A stretch of DNA of 51,293 nucleotides from Bacteroidales bacterium (GTDB taxonomy: Bacteria > Bacteroidota > Bacteroidia > Bacteroidales > UBA932). The notes under the pieces are model-generated. The model searched no databases. It was not told where the DNA came from and was given only the letters and a program-made list of their open reading frames with translations. A program made the position numbers and the translations under genes. The stretch is taken from contig JAGAAY010000089.1 of the NCBI GenBank assembly GCA_017615065.1, forward strand, positions 1-51,293, read 5' to 3'. Below, one piece after another: positions 27,554 to 35,992 of this stretch; within the stretch, counting starts at the first letter, position 1, and each line of letters opens with the position of its first letter.

Positions 27554-28699
27554 ATGTCTTTGAAATGTGGTATAGTAGGCTTGCCCAACGTGGGCAAGTC
27601 TACTCTTTTTAACTGCGTGAGCTCCGGGAAAGCCCAGAGCGCGAACTTCCCTTTCTGCACCATCGAACCCAACGTGGGATCCACAAATGTGCCGGATTCC
27701 AGGCTGGAGGTTCTTACTGAGATTTGCCAGCCCAAGCGCACTATTCCCGCTACTGTAGAAATAGTGGACATTGCCGGTTTGGTCAAGGGGGCGTCCCACG
27801 GCGAAGGCCTGGGCAACCAGTTCCTTGCCAATATTCGCGAGTGCGACGCGATCCTTCATGTACTGCGGTGCTTTGACGATGGCAACATTGTGCACGTGGA
27901 CGGCTCTGTGGATCCCGTGCGCGACATGGGCGTTGTGGATACCGAGCTCCAGATTAAGGACCTTGAAACGGTTGAGAACCGGATTAAGAAGGTGGAGAAG
28001 ATGGCAACGACCGGAGGGGATAAGGAGGCCAAGAAGCTTCTGGCGTTGCTGCTCCGTTACCGCGAGGTTTTGCTGCAGGGCCGTTCCTGCCGCGAGGTTG
28101 CTTTGGAGAACGCGGAAGAAGAGGCCATGGCCCGCGATTTATATCTTTTGACGAACAAGCCCGTGATGTATGTGTGCAATGTCGATGAGGCTTCGGCCGT
28201 TTCCGGCAATGCATATGTTGACGCCGTGCGCTCAGCCGTGGCCGGTTCCGGGGAGATCCTTGTGCTTGCCGCCCGCTCCGAGGCGGAAATTGCGGAAATC
28301 GAGGAGTACGAAGACCGGCAGATGTTCCTGGAGGAAATGGGCCTGTCGGAGAGCGGTGTCGTGCGCCTGATCCAGGGTGCATACAGGCTTTTGGGCCTGA
28401 GGACGTTCTTCACAGCCGGTGCCGATGAGTGCCGCGCCTGGACCATCTGCGCCGGAGACAAAGCGCCCCGCGCCGCAGGTGTGATCCACACCGATTTTGA
28501 ACGCGGCTTTATCCGCGCGGAAGTGATAAAGTACGACGATTTCGTCTCCTGCGCCCGCTCCATGTCCGCCGACGAACTCCGCGGTGACGCCGGTGCCCGC
28601 GTGGAATCCGCCCTCCGCGCCTCCGGCCGCATCGGCATCGAAGGCAAGGACTACATTGTCCAGGACGGCGACATCATGCACTTCCTCTTCAACGTGTAG
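27554..28699 (+). CDS. ychF: Redox-regulated ATPase YchF
   Basis: A universally conserved Obg-family P-loop protein that binds ATP and the ribosome. The 381-aa protein has GLPNVGKST (residues 9-17), the [25 protein letters not shown] switch region, an inserted coiled-coil, and the C-terminal TGS-like domain with [42 protein letters not shown]. The last residues [16 protein letters not shown] are the usual ending. In YchF the G4 motif is NxxE-like (here YVCNVDEAS), consistent with ATP preference. The gene is 9 bp after the foldase gene. It is followed by a repeat-rich 541-bp gap. Confidence 0.95.
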   Translation: MSLKCGIVGLPNVGKSTLFNCVSSGKAQSANFPFCTIEPNVGSTNVPDSRLEVLTEICQPKRTIPATVEIVDIAGLVKGASHGEGLGNQFLANIRECDAILHVLRCFDDGNIVHVDGSVDPVRDMGVVDTELQIKDLETVENRIKKVEKMATTGGDKEAKKLLALLLRYREVLLQGRSCREVALENAEEEAMARDLYLLTNKPVMYVCNVDEASAVSGNAYVDAVRSAVAGSGEILVLAARSEAEIAEIEEYEDRQMFLEEMGLSESGVVRLIQGAYRLLGLRTFFTAGADECRAWTICAGDKAPRAAGVIHTDFERGFIRAEVIKYDDFVSCARSMSADELRGDAGARVESALRASGRIGIEGKDYIVQDGDIMHFLFNV

Positions 28700-28747
28700 G
28701 GCACTGCCGGCGGTTTTGCCATCCTCCGGTGGTGTTGTCCGTAGGGT

Positions 28748-28835
28748 GCTCCTGAAGGTACATTGCCCGACACCTTCGGGCGCATTTTGGCCCCTTTTTG
28801 CTCCCGAAGGTACATAGGCTGACACCTTCGGGAGC
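28748..28835. repeat. Two tandem hairpin units after ychF
   Basis: Two related 36-bp units: 28748-28783 (GCTCCTGAAGGT ... ACCTTCGGGCGC) and 28800-28835 (GCTCCCGAAGGT ... ACCTTCGGGAGC), 52 bp apart. The second is a perfect 12-bp inverted repeat with a 12-nt loop; the first matches at 10 of 12 positions. The loops share TACAT and GAC. A T-run (28795-28799) lies between them, so the first hairpin could terminate ychF transcription. Confidence 0.75.
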
Positions 28836-28870
28836 ACTGCTTGTGCGCAAGCCAATGGCGGGCTGTTTTT

Positions 28871-28978
28871 GGTGGCAGCCAACTAGTTGATGCTTAGCGA
28901 CTTCCTTGATAATGGGTGCAACAAAAATTGCATCCATTAATGCGTATCTTGCTCATACACAAACACATATCTGCCACC
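28871..28978 (+). repeat. Dispersed palindromic intergenic element, copy 1
   Basis: A 108-bp element bounded by an 8-bp terminal inverted repeat GGTGGCAG / CTGCCACC. It holds a central hairpin, TAATGGGTGCAA (28910-28921) / TTGCATCCATTA (28928-28939). Copy 2 lies at 41886-41991 in the opposite orientation and shares the ends GTGGCAGCCAA and the core GGGTGCAACAAAAATTGCA. It carries no ORF of its own that I would accept and could be a non-autonomous (MITE- or REP-like) element. Confidence 0.65.
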
Positions 28979-29240
28979 ATTTTGGGGGTTATCGCAGTGC
29001 GGGTGTCGTTGGGATTTGTGGCGAGGGGGCGTGTATGACAGAAATATTCTTTTTGGTGTTTTGTTTAGGGGGTGTGTTCGGTTATATGGGCCGGATCGGG
29101 TTGAGCCGCAAAAGGGAAACGGATGATAATTGGGATTCTTTTGCACAAAGTTTAAGAATCTCACTTTTTTCTTAATAATCGTTAAAAAAGTATTTCTGTT
29201 TTTTAACAAGGCGTGTTTCACATTTCATTAACTTGCGGGT
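28979..29240. other. Rest of the ychF-nuclease gap, no gene seen
   Basis: About 260 bp between the palindromic element and the nuclease-family gene. An 89-codon frame (28906-29175) crosses it but has no family features and begins inside the repeat. A hairpin GTTAAAAAA / TTTTTTAAC lies at 29179-29205. No confident promoter was found; a weak TTAACTTG is 5 bp before the next ATG. Confidence 0.5.
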
Positions 29241-30188
29241 ATGAAAAACATACTCGCATATTGCTTCATCCTGGTATCGGCCATTGTTTCCCCGCCAAAG
29301 AACACCACAATCATGTTCTGGAACCTGGAGAACTTCTTTGACTGGCGGAATGACAGTACAAGCGTGTCGGACGCCGAGTTTTCTTGGCGCGGGGCAAGGC
29401 GCTGGACGAGAAGTCGGTTTAACGCCAAATGCAACGCTATAGCAAAAGGTATTCTGTGGGCTGGAGCGCCGGATATTGTAGCTTTTGCCGAGGTTGAGAA
29501 CCGTTTTGCCCTTAACAGGCTGCTTCGGAACACCGCCCTGCAAAAACTTGATTATGAAATAGTTCACTATGATTCTCCGGATCGCCGCGGAATTGATGTG
29601 GCCCTGATCTACAGGAGGAGCACATACTCGCTCATAGAATCGAAGCCTAACCATATTTACGATGGGAACACCGTGCTTCCAACCCGGGACATCCTTCTCG
29701 CGAAGTTTATGGATGCCGATGGCGGGGAGCTGGCCGTCCTTGTGAACCATCACCCGTCAAAATACGGCGGGGCGGAGCCGTCGGACGCCGGGCGCCGGCT
29801 GGCGGTATCGGCATTAAATCATCTGGTGGACTCGCTGTTACGGGCCGATGTGGAACGAATCGTCGCCATCGGCGATTTCAACGACACGCCCGATAATCCC
29901 CTTTACGCCGACATTACGCTGGAAAACCTTTCTCTGCCGATGTTTCAGAGCGGCCTTGGTACAATTCGCTATAACGGCGAATGGGAGCTGATCGACCTGT
30001 GCTTTGTATCTGAGTCGATGACGGCGGCATCGGCCCTGGAAATACTCCGGATTCCATTTTTGACTGTGCCCGATAAAGCTCATGGCGGGATTAAGCCGTT
30101 CCGCACTTATTCCGGGCCGCGATATCTTGGCGGAGTGTCCGACCATTATCCGATACGATTAACCATTGGTGAAAGTGAGGAAAAATGA
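29241..30188 (+). CDS. Endonuclease/exonuclease/phosphatase-family protein
   Basis: A 315-aa member of the EEP (DNase I-like) fold. The catalytic motifs are all visible: FWNLENFFD (Asn), IVAFAEVEN (metal-binding Glu), DSPDRRGIDVALIYR, LVNHHPSKYGG, VAIGDFNDTPDNP (Asp and Asn) and the terminal GGVSDHYPIRL (Asp-His). The first 20 residues, MKNILAYCFILVSAIVSPPK, look like a signal sequence, so the protein is probably exported, as is common for the Bacteroidota members. The substrate (nucleic acid or phosphodiester) is not set by sequence. galK follows after 35 bp with its own promoter. Confidence 0.88.
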   Translation: MKNILAYCFILVSAIVSPPKNTTIMFWNLENFFDWRNDSTSVSDAEFSWRGARRWTRSRFNAKCNAIAKGILWAGAPDIVAFAEVENRFALNRLLRNTALQKLDYEIVHYDSPDRRGIDVALIYRRSTYSLIESKPNHIYDGNTVLPTRDILLAKFMDADGGELAVLVNHHPSKYGGAEPSDAGRRLAVSALNHLVDSLLRADVERIVAIGDFNDTPDNPLYADITLENLSLPMFQSGLGTIRYNGEWELIDLCFVSESMTAASALEILRIPFLTVPDKAHGGIKPFRTYSGPRYLGGVSDHYPIRLTIGESEEK

Positions 30189-30197
30189 TTATATTTG
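30166..30197 (+). promoter_or_regulatory. galK promoter
   Basis: TTGG (30166-30169, near TTTG), 20-bp spacer, TATATTTG (30190-30197, full -7 match). The galK ATG is 26 bp after the box. The -33 is inside the end of the preceding gene. Confidence 0.6.
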
Positions 30198-30223
30198 CGG
30201 ATAGACCAAAACGATAACCCAAT

Positions 30224-31366
30224 ATGAAAACCAGAATCCAGGAGAAATTCAAGACTTTGTTCGGCGAAGACGGTGTCTTCTATGCATCGGCAGGACGTAT
30301 CAACCTTATCGGCGAACACACGGACTATAACGGCGGATATGTGTTCCCGGGCGCGATAGACTGCGGAATCATTGCCGAGATTAAACTTAACGGAACCAAG
30401 AAGGTGAAGGCGTTCTCGCTGGATTATGACGAGTACGTGGAGTTCGGCCTGAACGAGGAGGATAAGCCGGAGCAGCAGTGGGCCAGGTATATTTTCGGCG
30501 TTTGCCGGGAAACCGAAAAGCGCGGCGGAAAGGTGGAGGGTTTCAACACCGTGTTCGCCGGCGATGTGCCCCTGGGCGCGGGCCTGAGTTCATCGGCAGC
30601 CCTGGAGAGTACGTTCGCGTTCGCACTCAACGATATTTTCCAGAACGGCATCGACAAGTTTGAGCTGGCTAAGATCGGCCAGAGCACGGAGCATAACTAT
30701 GCCGGCGTGAAGTGCGGCATCATGGACCAGTTTGCGTCGATTTTCGGCAAGGCCGGTTCGCTCATCCGCCTCAACTGCAAAACCCTGGAATACAAGTATT
30801 TCCCCTTCAATCCCAAGGGCTATAAGCTGGTGCTCATCGACTCATGCGTGAAGCACGAGCTGGCATCCAGCGCCTATAACAAGCGCCGCGCGTCCTGCGA
30901 GAACGCGGCTGCGGCAATCCGCAAGAATCATCCGGAGGTGGAATTCCTCAGCGACGCCAAGCGCGTATGGCTGGATGAAGTGCGTGCCGATATTCCTGAG
31001 GAGGATTTCCTCCGTGCGGAATACGTAATCGGCGAGGTTCAGAGGGTTCTGGATGTTTGCGACGCCCTTGAGCGCGACGACTATGAAACCGTGGGCGAAA
31101 TGATGTATCAGACCCACTTCGGCATGAGCCGCCTGTACGAGGTTTCATGCGAGGAGCTGGATTTCCTTAACAAACTTGCACGCAAGATGGACGTGACCGG
31201 ATCCCGCGTGATGGGCGGCGGCTTCGGCGGCTGCACCATAAACCTGGTGAAGGAAGAGCTTTACGAACCGTTTGTGGCTGCGGCCAAAAAGCAGTTCGAG
31301 GAGCGCTTCGGTCATGCTCCCAAGGTATACGACGTAGTAATCAGCGATGGTGCACGTAAACTTTAA
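30224..31366 (+). CDS. galK: Galactokinase
   Basis: Phosphorylates alpha-D-galactose at C1 in the Leloir pathway. The 380-aa GHMP kinase has the galactokinase signature GRINLIGEHTDYNGGYVFPG (about residues 24-43), the ATP-binding PLGAGLSSSAALEST (motif 2), and GSRVMGGGFGGCTINLV (motif 3), plus the catalytic-Asp region KCGIMDQFASIFG. galM, the aldose 1-epimerase, is 10.6 kb downstream on the other strand, and galT/galE are not in the window. The 3' end overlaps the next gene by 20 bp, so a housekeeping sugar kinase is translationally coupled to a large outer-membrane protein. Confidence 0.96.
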   Translation: MKTRIQEKFKTLFGEDGVFYASAGRINLIGEHTDYNGGYVFPGAIDCGIIAEIKLNGTKKVKAFSLDYDEYVEFGLNEEDKPEQQWARYIFGVCRETEKRGGKVEGFNTVFAGDVPLGAGLSSSAALESTFAFALNDIFQNGIDKFELAKIGQSTEHNYAGVKCGIMDQFASIFGKAGSLIRLNCKTLEYKYFPFNPKGYKLVLIDSCVKHELASSAYNKRRASCENAAAAIRKNHPEVEFLSDAKRVWLDEVRADIPEEDFLRAEYVIGEVQRVLDVCDALERDDYETVGEMMYQTHFGMSRLYEVSCEELDFLNKLARKMDVTGSRVMGGGFGGCTINLVKEELYEPFVAAAKKQFEERFGHAPKVYDVVISDGARKL

Positions 31367-34300
31367 AAAACTCATAATGGCGGCCTTATGTGCCGCCATA
31401 ACTGTAACATCCGCACACGCCCAGTTTACCGTCATCGGCGGCGAACGCGCGAGCGTGAAGTGGATGTATATGGACACGCCGGACTACAGGATCATCTATC
31501 CCGTCGGCCTGGATTCCCTTGCCACGGAGTATGGTGCTCTCCTGCAGAAATATCACTACGATGTTGGCCGGAGCGCCGGCTTCCTGCCCAATCAGTATTT
31601 CTCCGCGCCATTCCCGGTTGTGCTTCACCCGTTTATGGGGGAATCGAACGGAGCGGTCACAGTCGCTCCGCACAGGATGGAGATTTTCACCCTTCCGGAT
31701 TCGTATAACCTTATGTCTCCGATGCCGTGGGAACAGAATCTTGCCATTCATGAAAACCGTCATGTTGCACAGTGGCAGTTCAGTTACGCCGGGCCGTGGA
31801 ACTGGCTGTACGAGCCGTTCGGAGAGATAGCATCACTGGAGGTTGTGGGACTTTACTCCAACGCCGCCATGTTGGAGGGCGATGCCGTGGTAGCGGAAAC
31901 CGCCCTCACGGAAATGGGGCGAGGCCGCACGGCGGACTTCCTTGGCTATTACCGAATGGCCTTCGACAACGGCGATTACCGCAACTGGTATCGCTGGCGT
32001 TACGGCTCACTTAACAGATTCACGCCCGATCATTACGCCCTCGGCTATATGACCGTGGCCGGAATGCGCACGGCATACGATTCTCCGCTTTTCATGCGCG
32101 ACTATCTGGAGCGCCTCACACGCCCGTTCAGGGGAATCAACGCCCTTACGGCAACGGTAAAGAAAACATCAGGCAAATCGCTCAAATACACCTGGCCGGA
32201 ACTGGTAAACTACTTCAAGGATGAGTGGGCCCAGGACGATTCCCTGCGCGGCCCGTTCCAGGAAATAAACGTACTTACTCCGGAAAAGCGGGGCTATACC
32301 GTGTATCGCGGCGCCACGGCCGTGCAGAACAATCACAGGATACTGGCCATAAGGGTCGGCCTTGACAGGAATCCGGAGCTGGTGGAAATCAGCAGCCACG
32401 GAATCAAGTCCCTGCGGCCGTTCTCGTCCGACAGCCGCCTTGCCTATTCCGAGCCGGCAAAACGCATCTTCTGGTCGGAAACCGTTCAGGATCCCAGGTG
32501 GGAGATGGAGCAGGATTCCAGGATTCGCACGATGAATCTCCGTAACGGCAGAATCACTAACTTCACCCGCGACGGAAGGTATGTGAATCCGTCGGTGTCG
32601 CCCGACGGCAGATACCTCGCGGCTGTTGAATTCCCCACGGAGGGAGGATGCAGAGCCGTTGTCTTCGACATCGACACAAAAGAAGAACTTAAAAGCATCG
32701 CGGCGCCGGACGGCATCCAGTTCACGGAGCCGGCATTCTGGAACGGAAAGCTTCTCCTTGCCGGAACATCGGCCGACGGAGCAGGGCTGTACCTCACGGA
32801 TTTTTCCTCGATAGAGACGGTGATGGCCCCCACGCCCGCAAAACTGCGCAACTTCCACGTGCGCCCGGATGGCGTGTACCTTTCCAGCGACCGCAACGGA
32901 ACGAACGAAATCTACTGCTTCAATCCGGACACCCGCACCCTGGTGCGCAAAACGAACACCAAGTATGGCGCAACCGAGCCGTTCTTCCTGGGTGAAGAGA
33001 TGTATTTCTCGGCCCTCCAGCCCACCGGAAGGCTCCTTTCCAAGGCCGATACCGATATCTCGGTAGCCGTTAATCCTTCGGAAATCCACCATTATGCGGT
33101 TGCCGATGAGCTTTCCCTCCAGGAGGACACATTAAGGCCGATAACTACGCCCAAACCGGCCGACATGCCGGTTCAGCTCAGCGAGCCGCGCTCGTACAGC
33201 CGGTTCGGCCACCTGTTCCACATCCACTCCTGGCTGCCGTTCTATTTTAACACAGACCTGTTCACAGCAACATATTCGGATTATATCTTCCAGACCTTGT
33301 CATTAGGTGTGACAGCGTTCTATCAGAACCTTACCGGAACGGCAAGCGGAACGCTGGGACTGTCGGTGCACACAGACCCGGTGACCCAAAAGAAAATGGC
33401 CGTGGGCGTGCATGGAAGGATGCATTACACCGGCCTGTATCCGGTGTTTGACTTTGCCCTTGATATCGGCGACCGCAAATCGGCAATACTGCAGCACCTG
33501 TACGATGTGGATCGCGACAGCCTGTTCATGCGCAAACTGTATGAAGAGGACCCCAGAATCAAGCGCCTCCCGCTGTATGTGGGCGGAAAGGCAATGGTCT
33601 CACTGCCGCTGAACTTCTCTAAGGGAGGCTGGAATACATCGATCAAGCCCTCGCTGTCGTTCACGGCATCGTCAGACCTGCTGAACTTCCCCGCAAAGAA
33701 AGTTTATTACGATCCGGGAACGGACAGCTATAACGAGACTGCCGACAATTACGTCTCCGGCGTAGCCAGCTGCGTCTCCGGCGAGGCCCGCCTGAGCGCT
33801 GTAACCCAGCTGGACAAGGCGCCTTCGCAGGTGATACCCAGGTGGGGTGTCGGCGTAGACCTCAGCGCGAAGAGCAATCTGATGAGCACGGTCTTTTACG
33901 CAGGAACGTATTATTATTTCCCCGGCCTGTTCCGCAAGCAGGGGCTCAAAGTGAAGGCGGAGTTCCAGTTCAGCCCGATGGACGTGATATCGGCAAATAC
34001 CTATTGGACTTCGCTGGCGGAAGATCTCGCACCCCGCGGCCTCCAGAACGACAATGTCGGCATGGCAATGAACAGCATCTGCCCGGAGCAGTTCCGCGTG
34101 TCCATGGATTATGTCATTCCCGCATTCTCGCTGGATGCGAACATTACGCCTTACTTGTATCTGAGGAACCTGGAATTCATTCCGTTTGCCGATCTCACAC
34201 GCGTCAAGTTCATGGATAATCCCAACCTGCCGCGCGATGAAATGTACCTGTACAGCGTGGGAATGGATGTAAACATGCATTTCACCAAATTTTTTGCGCT

Positions 34301-34427
34301 GCCGACAAGCACGAAAATCGGCGTCAGGGTTGCGTATAACGGCGGAAGCGGATACGGTTTCTTTGCCGATGCGCTGGCGCTGCAGCGTCCTTTTTTCATC
34401 GGCCCGGTTGTTAACGTGGAACTTTGA
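31347..34427 (+). CDS. Outer-membrane metallopeptidase / beta-propeller / barrel protein, paralogue 1
   Basis: A 1,026-aa protein I cannot match to a described family. Seen: signal peptide (1-26, ending SAHA-Q); a domain of about 30-300 with the zinc-peptidase-like motif HENRH (His135, Glu136, His139) and a downstream LEGDAVVAE (177-184) that could give the third, Glu, ligand as in gluzincins; a propeller-like region of about 300-610 with TolB-type blades (YVNPSVSPDGRYLAAVEF, GVYLSSDRNGTNEIYCF); and a C-terminal region of about 630-1026 rich in barrel strands. It is paralogous to the product at 37859-40873. The ATG at 31347 lies inside galK and gives a good signal peptide. Proposed: a surface or periplasm-facing protease with its own barrel anchor. 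Confidence 0.75.
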   Translation: MVHVNFKKLIMAALCAAITVTSAHAQFTVIGGERASVKWMYMDTPDYRIIYPVGLDSLATEYGALLQKYHYDVGRSAGFLPNQYFSAPFPVVLHPFMGESNGAVTVAPHRMEIFTLPDSYNLMSPMPWEQNLAIHENRHVAQWQFSYAGPWNWLYEPFGEIASLEVVGLYSNAAMLEGDAVVAETALTEMGRGRTADFLGYYRMAFDNGDYRNWYRWRYGSLNRFTPDHYALGYMTVAGMRTAYDSPLFMRDYLERLTRPFRGINALTATVKKTSGKSLKYTWPELVNYFKDEWAQDDSLRGPFQEINVLTPEKRGYTVYRGATAVQNNHRILAIRVGLDRNPELVEISSHGIKSLRPFSSDSRLAYSEPAKRIFWSETVQDPRWEMEQDSRIRTMNLRNGRITNFTRDGRYVNPSVSPDGRYLAAVEFPTEGGCRAVVFDIDTKEELKSIAAPDGIQFTEPAFWNGKLLLAGTSADGAGLYLTDFSSIETVMAPTPAKLRNFHVRPDGVYLSSDRNGTNEIYCFNPDTRTLVRKTNTKYGATEPFFLGEEMYFSALQPTGRLLSKADTDISVAVNPSEIHHYAVADELSLQEDTLRPITTPKPADMPVQLSEPRSYSRFGHLFHIHSWLPFYFNTDLFTATYSDYIFQTLSLGVTAFYQNLTGTASGTLGLSVHTDPVTQKKMAVGVHGRMHYTGLYPVFDFALDIGDRKSAILQHLYDVDRDSLFMRKLYEEDPRIKRLPLYVGGKAMVSLPLNFSKGGWNTSIKPSLSFTASSDLLNFPAKKVYYDPGTDSYNETADNYVSGVASCVSGEARLSAVTQLDKAPSQVIPRWGVGVDLSAKSNLMSTVFYAGTYYYFPGLFRKQGLKVKAEFQFSPMDVISANTYWTSLAEDLAPRGLQNDNVGMAMNSICPEQFRVSMDYVIPAFSLDANITPYLYLRNLEFIPFADLTRVKFMDNPNLPRDEMYLYSVGMDVNMHFTKFFALPTSTKIGVRVAYNGGSGYGFFADALALQRPFFIGPVVNVEL

Positions 34428-34428
34428 G

Positions 34429-35040
34429 ATGGAGGCGGTTTGCACAAACTGCGGCTATAAGCACGCAGCAGAGGAAATACAGGGCATCAACGTGGCCGAA
34501 AACCCGGAGCTTAAGGCCCGGGTGCGGGACGGCTCCCTCTTCGTGTGGGAGTGCCCCTGCTGCGGCCAGCGGAATCTTCTGCGTTTCCAGACGCTGTATC
34601 ACGATCCCTCGCGAAAGCTCATGATCTGGCTCCTGCCCGACGGAAGCAGGCCGCCGGAGGCCGTTGCGGAAGCTATTAAAGCGCTCCATGGCTATACCCT
34701 GCGGCGGGTTTGCGATCCCGGAGCCCTGGTGGAGAAGGTGAACATCTTCGAGGCCGGGCTGGACGACGCCGTGATGGAGCTGTGCAAATACGTCACAGCA
34801 ATGGAAATGGCGCAGAAGAATCCCGAGGCGGCCGATGCGCAGTTCCGCTTTGTAAGGATAGAAGGTGCCGATAACGACATCGTGCTTGCGTTCCCCATGA
34901 ACGGCGGCATGCAGGCGGTGAACATCGGCTTTAACGTATATGAAGATGCGCGGGCTATTATGGCCCGCAACCCCGGGGCGGCTCCTTCGGACGGATTCGC
35001 CACGGTGGACAGGGAATGGGTAAATTGTTTTTTCAGATAG
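34429..35040 (+). CDS. CpXC-domain protein
   Basis: A 203-aa cytoplasmic protein with two cysteine pairs near the N-terminus, VCTNCGYKH (Cys5, Cys8) and WECPCCGQRN (Cys43 and Cys46), fitting the CpXC zinc-ribbon-like family, whose function is not known. The rest is mixed alpha/beta, with RFVRIEGADNDIVLAFPMNGGMQAVNIGF near the C-terminus. The frame continues upstream to 34294, but that part is inside the previous gene, and the ATG at 34429 comes 1 bp after its stop. The following BASS transporter gene begins 4 bp after this one, so it is in the same transcript. Confidence 0.82.
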   Translation: MEAVCTNCGYKHAAEEIQGINVAENPELKARVRDGSLFVWECPCCGQRNLLRFQTLYHDPSRKLMIWLLPDGSRPPEAVAEAIKALHGYTLRRVCDPGALVEKVNIFEAGLDDAVMELCKYVTAMEMAQKNPEAADAQFRFVRIEGADNDIVLAFPMNGGMQAVNIGFNVYEDARAIMARNPGAAPSDGFATVDREWVNCFFR

Positions 35041-35044
35041 TACT

Positions 35045-35992
35045 ATGACTCATGAAACCGCTGCATTGATCGACCAGATCGATGTGACAATGAATGCCGG
35101 AGGCATGAACACGATCAATATCGTGCTGGCCTTCGTTATGTTCGGGGTGGCGCTTGGAATCAAGCCACGGATGTTTGTGGAAGTGTTTAAAAAACCCAAG
35201 TCCGTTCTGCTGGGAATGCTCTGCCAGCTGGTTCTTCTGCCGGCGATGACATTCCTGCTGGCCCTTGCTATGGGCAGCTGGATATCGCCGATGATGGGAC
35301 TGGGAATGATACTGGTGGCATCGTGCCCCGGAGGAAACATCTCCAATTTCATGTCGTCCCTTGGCAAGGCCAATATCGAGCTTTCCGTGAGCCTGACGGC
35401 AATTTCCACCGCGCTGGCCGTGCTGCTTACGCCGTTCAATTTCTGGCTGTGGGGCAATCTGTACCTGCACACGGCATCCGTCGCGGCGGACGTGCCCACG
35501 CTGGTTATTCCCCTGTGGGACGTTTTCAAGACCATCTTCATCCTGCTGGGAATTCCCCTCACGCTGGGTATCCTTACGTCGCAGTTCCTGCCAAAGGTGG
35601 CTAATGCGCTTAAGAAGCCCCTTCAGTGGATTTCCATTGTGTTCTTCCTGGCGATGGTCGTGCTTGCCTTCACTGGCAACATCAAGGCCTTCCTGCAGTG
35701 CATCAAGTACATCTTCGTGGTTGTGCTCATCCATAACCTGCTAGCACTGAGCATCGGATATAGCGTAGGAACCATTGCAAAGGTGCCGTTCGCGGATCGC
35801 CGCACCCTTACCATCGAAACCGGTATCCAGAATTCTGGCCTTGGCCTTGTGCTCATGCTCGGAACCAGCCTGTTCGCAGGCTTCCCGCCTCACGGAGGCA
35901 TGCTTGTGATCACCGCATGGTGGGGAATCTGGCACATCATTTCCGGACTCACAGTAGCAACCGTTTTCAACAGGAGCCGCAAAAATGGCTGA
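35045..35992 (+). CDS. Bile acid:sodium symporter family (BASS) transporter
   Basis: A 315-aa inner-membrane protein with about nine to ten hydrophobic helices. Typical family sequences include NIVLAFVMFGVALGIKPRMF, LVASCPGGNISNFMSSLGKANIELSVSLTAISTALAVLLTP (crossover region with the substrate-binding Ser/Asn residues) and TIETGIQNSGLGLVLMLG (second crossover). BASS proteins carry bile acids, steroids, pantoate-like or keto-acids with sodium; the substrate here is unknown. It overlaps the acyltransferase gene by 8 bp. In a gut Bacteroidales, bile acid transport is possible but not shown by sequence. Confidence 0.9.
   Translation: MTHETAALIDQIDVTMNAGGMNTINIVLAFVMFGVALGIKPRMFVEVFKKPKSVLLGMLCQLVLLPAMTFLLALAMGSWISPMMGLGMILVASCPGGNISNFMSSLGKANIELSVSLTAISTALAVLLTPFNFWLWGNLYLHTASVAADVPTLVIPLWDVFKTIFILLGIPLTLGILTSQFLPKVANALKKPLQWISIVFFLAMVVLAFTGNIKAFLQCIKYIFVVVLIHNLLALSIGYSVGTIAKVPFADRRTLTIETGIQNSGLGLVLMLGTSLFAGFPPHGGMLVITAWWGIWHIISGLTVATVFNRSRKNG

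Noticed and set aside
28748..28835. CRISPR array
   Set aside because: Only two hairpin units, no regular spacers and no cas gene; it fits REP-like units better.
28906..29175. 89-codon frame in the ychF-nuclease gap
   Set aside because: It begins inside the palindromic repeat and has no recognisable domain, promoter or ribosome site. A hydrophobic stretch alone is not enough.
32169..33092. Minus-strand 307-codon frame inside the peptidase-barrel gene
   Set aside because: Antisense shadow of a GC-rich gene; the plus-strand protein has a signal peptide, motifs and a full-length paralogue.
34294..34428. Upstream extension of the CpXC gene
   Set aside because: It lies entirely in the previous coding region; the ATG at 34429 just after the stop gives the expected zinc-ribbon start.
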